From NCBI RefSeq assembly GCF_000222025.1, contig NZ_AFQO01000003.1:62001-126000 (forward strand): a stretch of 64,000 nucleotides of DNA. The letters run 5' to 3'. The notes under the pieces were generated by a model, which was not told the origin of the DNA, ran no database searches, and saw only the letters and a list, made by a program, of their open reading frames with translations. Position 1 is the stretch's first letter. The number at the start of each line of letters is the position of its first letter. Positions 48,255 through 60,065 of the stretch are shown piece by piece. Made by a program: the position numbers and the translations under genes. This stretch comes from Haemophilus haemolyticus M19501 (GTDB lineage: Bacteria > Pseudomonadota > Gammaproteobacteria > Enterobacterales > Pasteurellaceae).

Positions 48255-48362
48255 TCAGGGCTTTTGTGAAGGGTTATGCACGCTCAAAGTCGTGTTCTTC
48301 TTCGATAAAGGCTGGGCAATGATTTTAGCAACAAATTCAACAAACGCATTAAATGCACTCAT
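48255..48362 (-). CDS. Possible 35-residue amphipathic peptide
   Basis: Starts MSAFNAFVEFVAKIIAQPLS, an amphipathic helix pattern with a basic tail, then stops at 48255. No strong ribosome binding site is visible. The stop codon sits within the ribosome binding site of the 56-residue gene (TGAAGG), an arrangement typical of coupled micro-ORFs. The coding potential is uncertain. Confidence 0.3.
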   Translation of the reverse strand: MSAFNAFVEFVAKIIAQPLSKKNTTLSVHNPSQKP

Positions 48363-48422
48363 AGAGAGCTCATTGAGAGTAGTAAAAAGGAATGAAATTA
48401 TTGCATATTTATTGATGGATAT

Positions 48423-48446
48423 AAAAAACGGTCGAAAAACCGACCG
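48423..48446 (-). terminator. Terminator of grpE
   Basis: CGGTCG/CGACCG stem; on the minus strand a T run follows. Confidence 0.8.
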
Positions 48447-48466
48447 CTCTTTAGACAAAATATAAA

Positions 48467-49063
48467 TTAAGCTGCCACCATTACCATCGCTGGTCGAATG
48501 ACTCGACCATTTAAGGTATAGCCTTTTTGTAATACGACGCTAATTTGATTGCTTTCAAAGCCTTTAGCGGGCTGCATTGAAATGGCTTGATGTAAGTCAG
48601 GATTAAATGCTTCACCGACAACCCCCACAGCTTCCACGCCAAAACGACCAACGGTTGAAACTAATTCTTTTAAAGTGAGTTCAACACCGTCAAATAAGGC
48701 TTTTACACTTTCATCTTCTTTATTTGCTGGAGTGGCAAGGGCACGCTCTAGATTATCGATAGTATTCAAAATGTCTTTTGAGAATTTTTCCAATGCGAAT
48801 TTATGTGCTTTTTCTACGTCTTGTTCAGTTCGACGACGAAGATTTTCAATTTCAGCACGAGAGCGAAGTAAAATATCCTGTTCTTTGTTTGCCGCTTCTT
48901 CAATTTGAGTTTTTAGCTGCTCTTCAAGTTCTTGTACTCGGGCAATTGCTTCTTCTAAAGGATCAAGTTCTTGAGAAGGATCTGCTTGTTGTGCTTCTTC
49001 CAGAACGACTTCTTCTTGCTTTTCTACTTCTGGGGTTTCAACTTTTTGTTCTTGTTCTGACAT
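48467..49063 (-). CDS. grpE: Nucleotide exchange factor GrpE
   Basis: A 198-residue DnaK co-chaperone: an acidic N-terminal tail, a long paired helix (from about 55 to 110, [20 protein letters not shown]) and a C-terminal beta domain ([18 protein letters not shown]). I chose MSEQEQ at 49063, which has GGAG nearby (TTTACGGAGAAAAAA); the frame is open 36 codons further but without family sequence. It is divergent from nadK. Confidence 0.95.
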   Translation of the reverse strand: MSEQEQKVETPEVEKQEEVVLEEAQQADPSQELDPLEEAIARVQELEEQLKTQIEEAANKEQDILLRSRAEIENLRRRTEQDVEKAHKFALEKFSKDILNTIDNLERALATPANKEDESVKALFDGVELTLKELVSTVGRFGVEAVGVVGEAFNPDLHQAISMQPAKGFESNQISVVLQKGYTLNGRVIRPAMVMVAA

Positions 49064-49162
49064 TTTTTTCTCCGTAAAACAAAATTGATTAATCGTAATT
49101 GGGCATAGTGTAACAAAAAACGATATAATGACGAAAATGTTAAATTCAAGTGCGGTCATTTT

Positions 49163-50053
49163 ATGAATCATTTATATCGTTCCTTTAAAACCATTGCTCT
49201 TGTAGGTAAACCTCGCAATGATATTAACTTACAAATGCATAAAAACTTATTTCATTGGTTAATGGAACGTGGTTATCAAGTGTTGGTGGAAAAAGAAGTC
49301 GCCGTAACACTTGAGTTACCTTTTGAACATCTTGCTACGTTAGAAGAAATAGGTCGCCGAGCCCAATTAGCCATTGTGATTGGTGGAGACGGCAATATGT
49401 TAGGGCGCGCTCGCGTATTAGCAAAATATGATATTCCATTGATTGGTATTAATCGTGGTAATTTGGGATTTTTAACGGATATTGACCCGAAAAATGCCTA
49501 TTCCCAGCTTGAAGCTTGTTTAGAACGTGGCGAATTTTTTGTGGAAGAACGTTTTTTATTGGAAGCAAAAATTGAGCGTGCAGGTGAAATTGTATCGACA
49601 GGTAATGCAGTGAATGAGGCGGTTATCCACCCTGCAAAAATTGCACATATGATCGATTTTCATGTATATATCAATGATAAGTTTGCTTTTTCACAACGTT
49701 CTGATGGATTAATTGTTTCTACTCCGACAGGCTCAACGGCTTATTCTCTTTCTTCTGGAGGGCCTATTTTAACTCCAAATCTCAATGCAATTGCTTTGGT
49801 GCCAATGTTCCCTCATACATTAACTTCTCGTCCTCTTGTTGTTGATGGTGATAGCAAAATATCGATTCGTTTTGCTGAACATAATACATCTCAATTGGAA
49901 GTGGGCTGTGATAGTCAAATAGCCTTGCCTTTTACGCCTGATGACGTGGTTCATATTCAAAAAAGTGAGCATAAACTTCGATTGCTTCATCTAAAAAATT
50001 ATAATTATTACAATGTATTAAGTAGCAAATTAGGTTGGTTGAAATCATTTTAA
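49163..50053 (+). CDS. nadK: NAD kinase
   Basis: Makes NADP from NAD and ATP or polyphosphate. A 296-residue protein with the GGDG motif ([10 protein letters not shown]) and the NE/D motif and glycine-rich [16 protein letters not shown]. An uptake signal core (AAGTGCGGT) lies directly before the start codon. It is divergent from grpE; recN follows. Confidence 0.95.
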   Translation: MNHLYRSFKTIALVGKPRNDINLQMHKNLFHWLMERGYQVLVEKEVAVTLELPFEHLATLEEIGRRAQLAIVIGGDGNMLGRARVLAKYDIPLIGINRGNLGFLTDIDPKNAYSQLEACLERGEFFVEERFLLEAKIERAGEIVSTGNAVNEAVIHPAKIAHMIDFHVYINDKFAFSQRSDGLIVSTPTGSTAYSLSSGGPILTPNLNAIALVPMFPHTLTSRPLVVDGDSKISIRFAEHNTSQLEVGCDSQIALPFTPDDVVHIQKSEHKLRLLHLKNYNYYNVLSSKLGWLKSF

Positions 50054-50111
50054 TTTTTATAAAAAAGCATAGTAGGAACGCATCATTAAAATACTGTAAA
50101 AAAATCCTTTA

Positions 50112-50127
50112 CTGTAAATTAAATCAG
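50112..50127. promoter_or_regulatory. LexA (SOS) box upstream of recN
   Basis: CTG-TAAATTAAAT-CAG fits the LexA pattern CTG-N10-CAG. It lies 37 bp before the recN start, as expected for a strongly SOS-induced gene. Confidence 0.75.
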
Positions 50128-50163
50128 TTATATGATATTAATATACAGTTAAAGGATTTTGCT

Positions 50164-51840
50164 ATGCTTACTCAACTTACTATCAATAATTTTGCGATTG
50201 TTCGCCAGCTTGATATCGAATTGGCGAAAGGAATGTCTGTCATTACAGGGGAAACTGGTGCTGGAAAATCTATCGCCATTGATGCTTTAGGTTTATGTTT
50301 CGGACAGAGAGTGGAAACCTCAATGGTGCGTGAAGGGCAAGAACGTGCCGAAATTTGTGCAACTTTCCAACTAGAATCGCAGAACCCTGCTTATCAATGG
50401 TTGAATGATCAAGAATTACAAGATCCTGATAATCCCACTGAGTGTATTTTGCGTCGTGTGATTAATGCAGACGGACGTTCTAAGGCTTTTATTAATAGTA
50501 CACCAGTATCCGCTTCCCAATTAAAAGAAATTGCTCAATATCTCGTTCATATTAATGGGCAGCACGCTTCTCAATTATTGCTAAAAAATGACTATCAGCT
50601 TCAGTTAGTTGATAATTTTGCCGCACATTCAGAACTGCTTACAAAAATGCGTGAAGATTATCAGGCATGGAAAAATCTGCAAAATCAAGTAAAAAACTTT
50701 CAACAGAAAGTAGCAGAAAATGAAGCGCGTAAACAACTTTTACAGTATCAAGTGGATGAACTGGATGAATTTAATCTTCGACCAAATGAATATTTGGAAT
50801 TAGAAGATGAACAACGTCGTTTATCTAGCAGCGAACAGCTAACTCAACTTTCCCAATCTGCACTGCAAATTTTAAGTGAAAATGACACGGTAAATATCGA
50901 TAACTTGCTTTATCGTGCGACACAATATATTGATGAATTAGCTGAACTTGATCCGCAATATGCTGAAGTGCAAAGTATGTTGAATGATGCGTTGATTCAA
51001 GTGCAAGAAGCAACCAGTGAAGTGCGAAATTTATCGAGTAATATCGAGCAAGATCCTCAACTTTTACAGGAAATTGAACAGCGAATTAGTCAGGCTTTAC
51101 AACTTGCTCGTAAACATCAAGTTAAACCTGAAGATCTTGTGGAACATCACAAAAAATTAAAAGCAGAATTAACCGCACTTTTAGATTTTTCTGAAAGTGA
51201 AGAAATGTTGATTGAGCAAGAAAAACTCGCATTTGAACAAATGCAAGCAACGGCTAAAGCATTAACAGCAAGTCGTCAGCAATCTGCAGCTCGCTTAGCG
51301 CAGAATGTCACGCAGTCGATAAAACAACTTGCAATGGAAAATGCTGAATTTTATGTAGAGTTGAATACGGATTTAGATAAAGTAGGATCAAACGGTGCGG
51401 ATAATGTGATTTTCACTTTGCGCAGTAATTTAGGACAACAACCTCAGCCATTAGCTAAAATTGCCTCTGGTGGTGAGCTTTCTCGTATTTCTTTGGCGAT
51501 TCAAGTTTTAACTTCTGATCAATCGGCTATTCCAACGTTAATTTTCGATGAAGTGGACGTGGGTATTAGCGGAAAAACAGCAAGTGTTGTTGGAAAACTT
51601 TTACGTCAATTAAGTGAACGCTGCCAAGTATTATGCGTAACTCACTTGCCACAGGTTGCTTGTCATGGCCATCATCAGTTCAATGTAGAAAAATTTACTG
51701 TGGATAATAAAACTGAAACACAAATGACCGCACTTTCACAAGCTGAACGTGTACCGGCCTTGGCAAGACTCTTGGGAGGAAGTGAAATTACAGAATTAGC
51801 CTTAGCCAATGCTCAGGAAATGCTAGATTTAGTTCATTAA
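50164..51840 (+). CDS. recN: DNA repair ATPase RecN (SMC-like)
   Basis: A 558-residue SMC-family ATPase for double-strand-break repair. Walker A GETGAGKSIAID is near the N-terminus; a long coiled coil occupies about 160-350; the signature KIASGGELSRISLAIQ and Walker B TLIFDEVDVGISG are near the C-terminus. I chose the ATG at 50164 (MLTQLTINNFAIV), the family start; the frame opens further upstream through the SOS box without homologous sequence. Confidence 0.96.
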   Translation: MLTQLTINNFAIVRQLDIELAKGMSVITGETGAGKSIAIDALGLCFGQRVETSMVREGQERAEICATFQLESQNPAYQWLNDQELQDPDNPTECILRRVINADGRSKAFINSTPVSASQLKEIAQYLVHINGQHASQLLLKNDYQLQLVDNFAAHSELLTKMREDYQAWKNLQNQVKNFQQKVAENEARKQLLQYQVDELDEFNLRPNEYLELEDEQRRLSSSEQLTQLSQSALQILSENDTVNIDNLLYRATQYIDELAELDPQYAEVQSMLNDALIQVQEATSEVRNLSSNIEQDPQLLQEIEQRISQALQLARKHQVKPEDLVEHHKKLKAELTALLDFSESEEMLIEQEKLAFEQMQATAKALTASRQQSAARLAQNVTQSIKQLAMENAEFYVELNTDLDKVGSNGADNVIFTLRSNLGQQPQPLAKIASGGELSRISLAIQVLTSDQSAIPTLIFDEVDVGISGKTASVVGKLLRQLSERCQVLCVTHLPQVACHGHHQFNVEKFTVDNKTETQMTALSQAERVPALARLLGGSEITELALANAQEMLDLVH

Positions 51841-51861
51841 AAATGGGATTTAATTACTATT

Positions 51862-54807
51862 TTATGAATTAAATAACTTATCCCAAAATGCTTGAATAAA
51901 TGACCGCTCTTTGACAAATTCACTTTCATCTACAACAGGGGATTTGCCAATCAAATTTAAATGGTGAATAGCATTGCGTAAATCAACATAACATTGTTTT
52001 AATGTGTCGCAATCTGTTTGGCTAATAATTTTAGCCTCTGCCATATCATCGAAAATACGTACGTTGTCTGACCATTTTGTCAGTTGTGGGTTTTGTGGAG
52101 CATTGGCAAGCATTAAATATTGAGCAATAAATTCAATATCAGTGATACCACCGCGATCTGTTTTAAGATTAAATTCACCATCTTTTGAATGGGACAAATG
52201 CGTGAACATTTTTCCTCGCATTTCCACAACATCTCGCTTTAATTGCTCAATATCTCGTGATGCAGAAAGTACTTGCTGGCGGATATGCTCAAATTTAGCT
52301 TTAAGAGATGATTCACCAAAAACAGGGTGAGCACGCACAAGCGCTTGTTTTTCCCATGTCCAAGCTTCATTTAATTGGTAATGGGCAAATGCCGAAAGAG
52401 AGCAGCCAATTAAGCCAGCATCGCCAGAAGGGCGTAGGCGCATATCTGCCTCATAAAGTACGCCAGCGGAAGTATTTATGCTGAAAATACTTACAATCTT
52501 TTGTGCCAAACGCAGGTAAAATTGATTGCTATCAATCACTTTTTTGCCACCTGTTGTTTGACTTTCTACGGCATCGTACAAAAATACGAGGTCTAAATCG
52601 GATTTATAACCGAGTTCAATGCCACCCAGTTTCCCATAACCAATCACTAAAAATCCTTTTTCGTTATTTTGTAAATGTTCAGGTACACCAAATCTAGACG
52701 AAACTTGTTTCCAAGCTATATTCACAACGACTTCAATAATCGCTTCGGCAAGATAGGTTAAATGATCGCTCACTTTCATCACCGGTAATGCTCCCAAAAT
52801 ATCTGCCGCGGCCACTTTTAATAGGGTTGCTTGTTTAAATTGACGTAAAGCATCAATAAGCTGTTCTTCATCATCAGGTGGTAAACGAAGTAAATATTGG
52901 TGTAACTCTGCAGGATATAGGGTAAATGGTAACGGATGGCGTAGTGCTTCTGTATTAAGTAATTCATCTAATAAGATAGGGTGGCGAGCCAGTTGTTCTG
53001 AAATAAGTTGAGACTGCGCACAAAGTTCAATAACTTGCTGAAGGGCGCGAGGATTTTCCAATAATAATTCTAAATAAGTCGTGCGACTCGAAATTTTTTC
53101 AATAATGTTCAGAATCCGTGGAAGCAAAGTGCGGTAATTTTCTTGAGCAAAAATAAGAGTAAATATCGCTGGCATTAAATGACTTAATACATCACGCCCA
53201 CGTGAACCTATAATTCTGTGATTTAGGTTATTTTTGAATTGAACAAGTTGTTCTAAAATTTCATTAATATGATTTTCCGATACACTACTCTCTAATAATG
53301 TCTGTTCAATATCCTCAAAATCTGATTCTAAAAAATCTTGCCATTGGCTATCCGTTGGCGAGGGTTCATTTTGTTCATTACCGATTAATTGAGTAAATAC
53401 AGCCCGCACTTTTTCTTGTTTTTGTTGTAAAGTGCGGTAAAAATCGTCCCAATTTTCTATTGGATAATGTTTTTCAATGGTTTGATTATTGTCATTTAAA
53501 CAGGTAAATGTTTTACATGCCTCGACTAAACGAATTTGATCTATTTCATCGGTTGGTAGTGTTTGAGTTTGTTGATCGTTTATAGCTTGTAGAATATTTT
53601 CTACGCGGCGTAAAAAAATATAACTTTCGCGTAAATCGTGGAATTGTTGCTCGGTAATTAATCCTAGTTTGGTAATTTCAGGCAAGATCTTTAAGAGTGA
53701 ATGTTGTTGTAGATTGATTTCTCGCCCGCCTCGAATGAGTTGAAAAACTTGCACGATAAATTCGACTTCACGAATTCCACCTGCCCCCAGTTTAATATTA
53801 TCTTTCAAACTACGACGGCGTACTTCTCGCTCAATTTTGCCTTTCATTTCGCGTAAAGATTGAATCACACTAAAGTCAATATAGCGACGATACACAAAGG
53901 GGCGTAACATTTTTTGCAATTTAGGTACGTTGGGATCCTTTGTTTGTGCGCCCAATATTCGCCCTTTAATCATTGCATAGCGTTCCCAATCTCGACCTTG
54001 ATCTTGATAATATTGTTCCATTGCCGCAAAGCTGAGAACAAGCGCACCACTGTCGCCAAATGGACGCAAGCGCATATCGGTTCGATACACAAAACCATCA
54101 GAGGTAAATTCATCTAAGGCAGAAATAAGGCGTTGGCCTAAACGCGTAAAAAATTTTCCATTATCCACAGAACGTCGAGCATTCGTATTCTCAACGGACG
54201 TTTCCCCTTGTGATGGATAAGTGAAAATTAAATCAATATCTGAGGAAAAATTGAGTTCAAAACCGCCTAGTTTTCCCATTCCTAGGATATAAAGCTGCTG
54301 CGGATTACCTTGTTCATCCATTGGCGTGCCCATCTCCGCACAGGCTTGATGATAAAGCCAATCGCGGGCAGCGATAATTAAACTTTCTGCAAGTTGTGAA
54401 AGCTGAACAAAAATTTTCTCAACAGTCGCAAGATTCAAACTTTGACAAAAACTTAATTTTGCCATTTCAATGTTACGGAATTGACGTAATATTTGATAGA
54501 GTGCTGTTTCGTTATGCACATTGGCTAATTCACTATTCAAACGTTCAATATAGGCAGAGCAATCTGCAAAACAGGGCGCTTTATCCCACCATTGTTTCAC
54601 TAAGTGCGGGTATTTTTGCAAGACTTTTTCCACAAAGTCAGACATTGCCATAGCATAGCCTAATTGATAAACAGGCAGTTCAGGGTGATTTGAATTTTGT
54701 TGAATGGCTTCGTGAATTTTTTCTGGGGAAAGTTCTGGAAAAGATTGGCACAGGATTGTGCCAAGATATTGTAATTTTTGTTCAATGAGGGCAGAAAGTG
54801 CGGTCAT
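51862..54807 (-). CDS. glnE: Glutamine synthetase adenylyltransferase/deadenylase
   Basis: A 981-residue bifunctional enzyme that adenylylates and deadenylylates glutamine synthetase in response to nitrogen. Two nucleotidyltransferase domains are visible: [19 protein letters not shown] (near residue 175) and [19 protein letters not shown] (near residue 705). Helical regulatory domains lie after each. It is slightly longer than the E. coli protein and intact. It starts six bases after miaA ends. Confidence 0.95.
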   Translation of the reverse strand: MTALSALIEQKLQYLGTILCQSFPELSPEKIHEAIQQNSNHPELPVYQLGYAMAMSDFVEKVLQKYPHLVKQWWDKAPCFADCSAYIERLNSELANVHNETALYQILRQFRNIEMAKLSFCQSLNLATVEKIFVQLSQLAESLIIAARDWLYHQACAEMGTPMDEQGNPQQLYILGMGKLGGFELNFSSDIDLIFTYPSQGETSVENTNARRSVDNGKFFTRLGQRLISALDEFTSDGFVYRTDMRLRPFGDSGALVLSFAAMEQYYQDQGRDWERYAMIKGRILGAQTKDPNVPKLQKMLRPFVYRRYIDFSVIQSLREMKGKIEREVRRRSLKDNIKLGAGGIREVEFIVQVFQLIRGGREINLQQHSLLKILPEITKLGLITEQQFHDLRESYIFLRRVENILQAINDQQTQTLPTDEIDQIRLVEACKTFTCLNDNNQTIEKHYPIENWDDFYRTLQQKQEKVRAVFTQLIGNEQNEPSPTDSQWQDFLESDFEDIEQTLLESSVSENHINEILEQLVQFKNNLNHRIIGSRGRDVLSHLMPAIFTLIFAQENYRTLLPRILNIIEKISSRTTYLELLLENPRALQQVIELCAQSQLISEQLARHPILLDELLNTEALRHPLPFTLYPAELHQYLLRLPPDDEEQLIDALRQFKQATLLKVAAADILGALPVMKVSDHLTYLAEAIIEVVVNIAWKQVSSRFGVPEHLQNNEKGFLVIGYGKLGGIELGYKSDLDLVFLYDAVESQTTGGKKVIDSNQFYLRLAQKIVSIFSINTSAGVLYEADMRLRPSGDAGLIGCSLSAFAHYQLNEAWTWEKQALVRAHPVFGESSLKAKFEHIRQQVLSASRDIEQLKRDVVEMRGKMFTHLSHSKDGEFNLKTDRGGITDIEFIAQYLMLANAPQNPQLTKWSDNVRIFDDMAEAKIISQTDCDTLKQCYVDLRNAIHHLNLIGKSPVVDESEFVKERSFIQAFWDKLFNS

Positions 54808-54812
54808 TTTTT

Positions 54813-55748
54813 CTAACCTTTTTGATAAGAATCTAAGTGACGTAATACGGTTTCTTTCGCTTGTTGAGGTTGCAAACTATCAAGCCATTGTATTGGCGTT
54901 TTCCAACCTCGTAGCCAAGTGAGTTGGCGTTTAGCTAGCTGGCGCGTTGCGCAAATACCACGGAAAATCATTTCCTCGTGATCGTAATCGCCTTGCAAAT
55001 ATTCCCACATTTGACGATAGCCCACACAGCGAATTGACGGTAGATTAATATTTAAATCACCACGCGCATAAAGTTTTTCTACCTCTTCTTGAAAGCCCAG
55101 TTCAATCATTTTATGAAAGCGTTGTTTAATGCGGTCATGTAAAATATGACGATCTTGCGGCGCAATTGCAAATTGCACAAAATCATAAGGCAAGGCTTCG
55201 CCTTTTTCTTCTGTTAGCTCAGTGAGTGATTTTCCCGTGATATAAAAAACCTCTAAAGCGCGATTGATTCGTTGAGAATCGCTAGGATTAATTCGAGCGG
55301 CAGAAATAGGATCGATTTTGGCAAGTTCTGTATGCAATGCTGCCCAACCTCGTTGAACCGCTTTTTGTTCGATCTCGGCGCGAATATTTTCATCAGCAGA
55401 AGGTAATGGCGAAAGTCCTTCAATTAAGGCTTTGTAATACAACATCGTACCGCCCACTAGTAACGGAATTTTACCTTGTGCGGTAATATCCGCCATTTCG
55501 CGTAGTGCATCATCGCGGAAATTCATCGCGGAATAGCTTTCCGACGGATCTAAAATATCGATCAATCGGTGAGGCGCAAGGGCAAGTTCTTCTTTTGATG
55601 GTTTCGCTGTGCCAATATCCATTCCCTTATAAATGAGTGCTGAATCTACACTAATCACTTCTATTGGAAGCGAGCATCGTAGTTGAATGGCTAAATCCGT
55701 TTTGCCTGAGGCCGTAGGACCCATTAAAAAAATTGCGGTTGGTTTCAT
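54813..55748 (-). CDS. miaA: tRNA dimethylallyltransferase MiaA
   Basis: Adds the dimethylallyl group to A37 of tRNAs reading UNN codons. 311 residues with P-loop [12 protein letters not shown], the [16 protein letters not shown] motif and [11 protein letters not shown]. It follows mutL by 7 bp, the conserved mutL-miaA linkage of gammaproteobacteria. Confidence 0.96.
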   Translation of the reverse strand: MKPTAIFLMGPTASGKTDLAIQLRCSLPIEVISVDSALIYKGMDIGTAKPSKEELALAPHRLIDILDPSESYSAMNFRDDALREMADITAQGKIPLLVGGTMLYYKALIEGLSPLPSADENIRAEIEQKAVQRGWAALHTELAKIDPISAARINPSDSQRINRALEVFYITGKSLTELTEEKGEALPYDFVQFAIAPQDRHILHDRIKQRFHKMIELGFQEEVEKLYARGDLNINLPSIRCVGYRQMWEYLQGDYDHEEMIFRGICATRQLAKRQLTWLRGWKTPIQWLDSLQPQQAKETVLRHLDSYQKG

Positions 55749-55755
55749 GAAGAAT

Positions 55756-57645
55756 CTAAATTTCGTCTAATAGAGGCTGCCAGTTAACCGGTTTTAGCAA
55801 CTGGGTAAATGCCGTGCGATTTGTTTGCGTGAGTAAACGTTCTGTATCGCTTAATAAATTGAGTGCATCCGCTAAAGCGTTAAAGGTTTTACATTCCAAT
55901 TGTGCGCAAAGTGCGGTTAAAAATGGTGATGAATTTTCATCTCTAGTCAGTATTGCCATCACGCATTTTTGTAGATTTTGTGTGCGTAATACACTTGGCA
56001 CTTTATTTAATGTTAAGCGTAATTGTGCTTGATTTTCGATAAATTCAAAGCCAATTTTTTTGAAGTCATCTGAATATTGTTGCCATGCTTGAAATTGTGA
56101 TTCAGTTAAGCGAAACACGATGGGAATCAATAAAGGCTGTTGTTCAATGTGTGTTTGTTGTAAAGCCAATTGCCATTGCAAGCGTTGTAATTTTTCCAAT
56201 GAAAGCAAAAAGAAATCTTGGTTCTGTTGTAATAACAGCGCGCGATTTTCAATAAGTGAAAGGGCGCGTAGATATGATGAGTACTCAATTATTTCAGTTG
56301 AGATGATTTTAGTTGTATCTGAAATATTTTGTTGTGCTGTATTCGATATACCCCTTTGCTCTGTAGGCGGTAATGTACGTAACAATTCACCATATAAACG
56401 TTGCTCAGTTTTACTCGGTGCATCAGAACGGTAATCTCGATAACCTGTACTTACATGATTTGGCAACACTGGTGTATTAGAAAAGTGCGATTGATTTTGC
56501 TGTGGTTTTTCATGATATTGTGGCGCAAAGATATTTTGCCCCGCAGCAGCACGGTTAGGACGAATGCTGTAATTAGGTTGGGGTTCACGCACCGTATTTT
56601 CTTCGTGATTTTCTACCGCACTTTGTTCAGTATGCCAATTAATCTGTGCTTGATTGTTTAGTGCATAACTTATGCCTTCGTAAATAAAATCATGAATCAG
56701 ACGTTGTTGATGAAAGCGTACTTCATGTTTGGTTGGATGAACATTGACATCCACATCGTGTGGGTTTAAGTCAATAAACAACACAAACGCAGGATAAGCA
56801 TCGGTTGGTAAATATTGTGCATAGGCTTGTCGAATAGCATGACTAATCACTTTATCTCTCACCATTCGACCATTAATATAGCAATAACTTAAATCATTTT
56901 GAGTTCGGCTAAAATTTGGTGTGGCTACCCAGCCAGATAAGTGCAAATCATCGTGTTTCCAATCAATTCGTAAGGCATTTTTGACAAAATCATCTCCACA
57001 AATCGCGGCGACACGCTTAAGTTGCTGATTGAGATCGAAGGCAGGGCGATATTGACGCACAATTTTTCCATTATGCATTAATGTAAATGCCGTATTGAAT
57101 TTTGTTAAAGCAATGCGGCGAATGACTTCATCAATATGCGCAAATTCTGTTTTATCTGTGCGCAAAAATTTTCGGCGGGCTGGTGTGTTGAAAAAAAGAT
57201 TGGCAACTTCAACGGTTGTGCCGACGGGATGTGATGCGGGTTTGGTTGTGGTTTCCATATCACGACCTTGCGCATAAACTTGCCACGCTTCAGTTTGCTC
57301 TGCTGTGCGAGAGGTGAGTGTTAAGCGCGATACCGAGCTGATACTTGCCAATGCTTCGCCTCTAAAACCCAAACTTAAGATGGCTTCTAGATCGTCAAGA
57401 TCGGCTATTTTACTCGTAGCATGTCGCGCTAAAGCCAGGCTTAATTCTTCTTTTGGAATACCACAGCCATTGTCACGAATGCGGATTAAATTTGCCCCAC
57501 CATTTTCGATATCGATTTGGATTTTATTTGCACCTGCATCGAGGCTATTTTCCACTAATTCTTTCACCACAGACGCAGGGCGTTCTACCACTTCTCCGGC
57601 AGCAATTTGATTAGCAAGTTGTGGGGAAAGAATTTTAATTGGCAT
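55756..57645 (-). CDS. mutL: DNA mismatch repair protein MutL
   Basis: A 629-residue GHKL ATPase coupling MutS to MutH. Motifs: [17 protein letters not shown] and [10 protein letters not shown] in the N-terminal 110 residues; a variable linker (about 335-430, rich in Asn/Gln) and a C-terminal dimerisation domain. As in E. coli no DQHAxxExxxYE endonuclease motif is seen, which fits a MutH-dependent system. Starts directly after the amiB stop. Confidence 0.95.
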   Translation of the reverse strand: MPIKILSPQLANQIAAGEVVERPASVVKELVENSLDAGANKIQIDIENGGANLIRIRDNGCGIPKEELSLALARHATSKIADLDDLEAILSLGFRGEALASISSVSRLTLTSRTAEQTEAWQVYAQGRDMETTTKPASHPVGTTVEVANLFFNTPARRKFLRTDKTEFAHIDEVIRRIALTKFNTAFTLMHNGKIVRQYRPAFDLNQQLKRVAAICGDDFVKNALRIDWKHDDLHLSGWVATPNFSRTQNDLSYCYINGRMVRDKVISHAIRQAYAQYLPTDAYPAFVLFIDLNPHDVDVNVHPTKHEVRFHQQRLIHDFIYEGISYALNNQAQINWHTEQSAVENHEENTVREPQPNYSIRPNRAAAGQNIFAPQYHEKPQQNQSHFSNTPVLPNHVSTGYRDYRSDAPSKTEQRLYGELLRTLPPTEQRGISNTAQQNISDTTKIISTEIIEYSSYLRALSLIENRALLLQQNQDFFLLSLEKLQRLQWQLALQQTHIEQQPLLIPIVFRLTESQFQAWQQYSDDFKKIGFEFIENQAQLRLTLNKVPSVLRTQNLQKCVMAILTRDENSSPFLTALCAQLECKTFNALADALNLLSDTERLLTQTNRTAFTQLLKPVNWQPLLDEI

Positions 57646-59015
57646 TTACTTTTCTCTTAATTTAATTTTTTGTCCGCTCAAGGCTTTACCATCTTTTAAT
57701 TTTGGATTCAGTTTTAAAATTTGCTTGACTGAAATATTGTATTCTCGCGATACAGCATAGATTGTCTGATCTTTTTGAATGATATGGTAAAGCGGAATTT
57801 CTTTTTTCTCATCAGATTTTTTAGTGGATAAGGTTTCCTCTTTTTTAGTCTTATTTGAGGATTTATTTTTATCCGTTTTATTTTCTGATTTTTCTATTTT
57901 TGGATTGTTGGTTTTTTCAGTGGTTTTCTCTGCCTTTTTTACCGCACTTTCTTTATTTTTTGATGAATTTATTTTGTCATCTTGTGCTTTCTGAGTTTTT
58001 CCATTATCTGGAATTTTTACAGTTTCACCAATCCAAAGTGCTTGGCGTTTTAGTTTATTTAACCTCATAATATCTGATACTTTAACATCATATTTATTAG
58101 CAAGGCTTCCTAAACTTTCCCCCTTTTTCACAATATGATGAATACCACTGTCTTTTATGTTATTTTCATTTGTATTTTGTTCGGAAGTGCGGTTATTTTT
58201 TTCTGAATTTTTTGTGTCATTTTGTTTGATATTTTGAACAAAATCATCATTAACAAGGGGTTTTACTTTTCCACCTCGGAATGTAACCAGCCCCTCATAA
58301 ATCATATAAGCAATGCGGCGATGATAGGCTTGAGAGTTAAGTTTTTTTCTTCTTCTGAATTGGAAAGAAATCCCGTTTCTACCAACACAGAAGGAATATC
58401 TGGCGAACGTAGAACACCTAGACTTGCATGTTGTGGCGTACTGCGACTTAATGTTGTTACTTTAGCAAAATGGCGCAAAATATGTTCGCCTAACGCATAG
58501 CCCGTGCGTTGGCTATGACCAAATTGTAAATCAAGCACAGTTTGATCTAGGTATTTATCATTATTGTGTGAAAGCACTTTTCCTGCGCCACCGAGTAGTT
58601 CAGAGCGTTTTTCATCGTCTTCTAACCATTGACCCATTTCATCATTAGCTCGACGGTTTGATAACACCCACACTGATGCACCGCGACGCTCAGGTGATTC
58701 AGATGAGTCCGCATGAATGGAAATGAGATAATTCGCTTTAAATTTACGTGCGATTTCTGAACGCTCAGGCACGGAAATATAGTAATCGCCGCTGCGCGTT
58801 AATACGCCGCGAAAATTTGGATCTTTATCGAGTAAGGCTTTTAACTCTTTTGCAATCGAAAGGGTGACATTTTTTTCATAAATGCCCAAGTTTCGGCTGA
58901 TTGCACCGGGATCTTTTCCCCCATGACCTGGGTCAATCGCAATCGTAATTGGGGCTGCAAAAATAGAAAAGCTAAATATTGAGAAAAAAAGAAAAAATAA
59001 AATTTTAGTTTTCAT
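57646..59015 (-). pseudogene. amiB: N-acetylmuramoyl-L-alanine amidase AmiB, split by a frameshift
   Basis: The signal peptide and amidase domain ([46 protein letters not shown]) run from 59015 and end early after residue 237. The remainder, beginning [18 protein letters not shown] and carrying two LysM domains, continues in another frame from about 58305. The frames part at a seven-T tract (58342-58348, plus strand). With eight T's the sequence would read [20 protein letters not shown] as in intact relatives. The gene splits septal peptidoglycan, so loss should affect cell separation. A sequencing error, true mutation or slippage switch are all possible. Confidence 0.9.
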
Positions 59016-59022
59016 AAATAAG

Positions 59023-59499
59023 TTAATTAGAAAATTCGCTTATAATATTTTTACCCAAATTTGTTTGTGCGATTAATTCAATATTTCGTGCATCATCGTA
59101 ATAATCAATATTTACTAAAATATCCGCTTCTGGCAATATGCCTTGACCTTTTTCAGACCATTCAATTAAGCAAATGCTATTAGTATTAAAATAATCTCTA
59201 ATACCCATAAATTCGAGTTCTTCAGGATCTGCTAAACGATATAAATCAAAATGATAAATCATTTTGCCTGCAATATTGTATTCTTCAACCAGCGTATAAG
59301 TTGGGCTTTTTACATTACCTTGATGACCGATACCTTGCAACATTCCGCGTGTCAGCGTTGTTTTTCCTGCGCCAAGATCACCGTTAAGGTAAACCATAAT
59401 TGCTTTTTCAGTATGCAATTTTAAAAGAATTTCCGCGAATTTTTTGCCGAAGCGGAGCATAGAAAATTCATCAGGGATATATTGAGTTAAGCTTTCCAT
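59023..59499 (-). CDS. tsaE: tRNA threonylcarbamoyladenosine biosynthesis ATPase TsaE
   Basis: A 158-residue P-loop ATPase ([15 protein letters not shown]) that works with TsaD/TsaB to form t6A37 in tRNA. The conserved [10 protein letters not shown] and [17 protein letters not shown] motifs are present. It lies 7 bp upstream of amiB, the usual tsaE-amiB linkage. Confidence 0.95.
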   Translation of the reverse strand: MESLTQYIPDEFSMLRFGKKFAEILLKLHTEKAIMVYLNGDLGAGKTTLTRGMLQGIGHQGNVKSPTYTLVEEYNIAGKMIYHFDLYRLADPEELEFMGIRDYFNTNSICLIEWSEKGQGILPEADILVNIDYYDDARNIELIAQTNLGKNIISEFSN

Positions 59500-59536
59500 A
59501 AAGGGTCATGAATGAAGAAAAATGTGGGCAGATTCT

Positions 59537-59567
59537 ACCGCACTTTTGAGGTTCATAAAAGTGCGGT
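59537..59567. repeat. Inverted uptake-signal pair between tsaE and folK
   Basis: ACCGCACTTTT and AAAAGTGCGGT separated by nine bases. It can fold as a hairpin but lacks a clear T run, so terminator activity is uncertain. Confidence 0.6.
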
Positions 59568-59574
59568 GAAATTT

Positions 59575-60057
59575 CTAGGGAGTTAATTTTATCATTTCAT
59601 GGTCATCAAATTGCTTGACCAAATCTGCTAGTGGTTGAGTGTTAGGTAAGACCAAATCCGATGCGATTTCAAACAACGGCACAATGACAAACTCACGGTT
59701 ATGCATATCATAATGAGGAACTGTTAAGCGCTCGTTTTGAATGATTTCGTTGCCGTAAAGCAAAATATCCAAATCTAACGTACGCTCACCCCAGCGGCGT
59801 AAACGTACTCGACCTTGCTCATTTTCAATGCGTTGCAATTCATCTAATAGTGCAAGCGGGCTAAGCTCTGTTTCAATTTTTGCAACGGCATTCACATAAT
59901 CGGGTTGATCTTGTGGGCCGAGCGGCTTGCTTTTATAAAAAGCGCTCGTCGTTACCAAATGTGTGTTTGGTAACTGACTTATCGCGTTAAGCGCAGAATG
60001 TAATTGTTCTACTGGTGTGTTTAAATTGCTACCAAGGGCAATATATGCAGTAATCAT
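59575..60057 (-). CDS. folK: 7,8-dihydro-6-hydroxymethylpterin pyrophosphokinase
   Basis: Folate-pathway kinase of 160 residues with IALGSNLNTPVEQL, KSKPLGPQDQPDYVNAV and the signature RRWGERTLDLDILLYG. It lies 8 bp downstream of pcnB, the conserved pcnB-folK order. Confidence 0.96.
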   Translation of the reverse strand: MITAYIALGSNLNTPVEQLHSALNAISQLPNTHLVTTSAFYKSKPLGPQDQPDYVNAVAKIETELSPLALLDELQRIENEQGRVRLRRWGERTLDLDILLYGNEIIQNERLTVPHYDMHNREFVIVPLFEIASDLVLPNTQPLADLVKQFDDHEMIKLTP

Positions 60058-60065
60058 CTCTTCCC

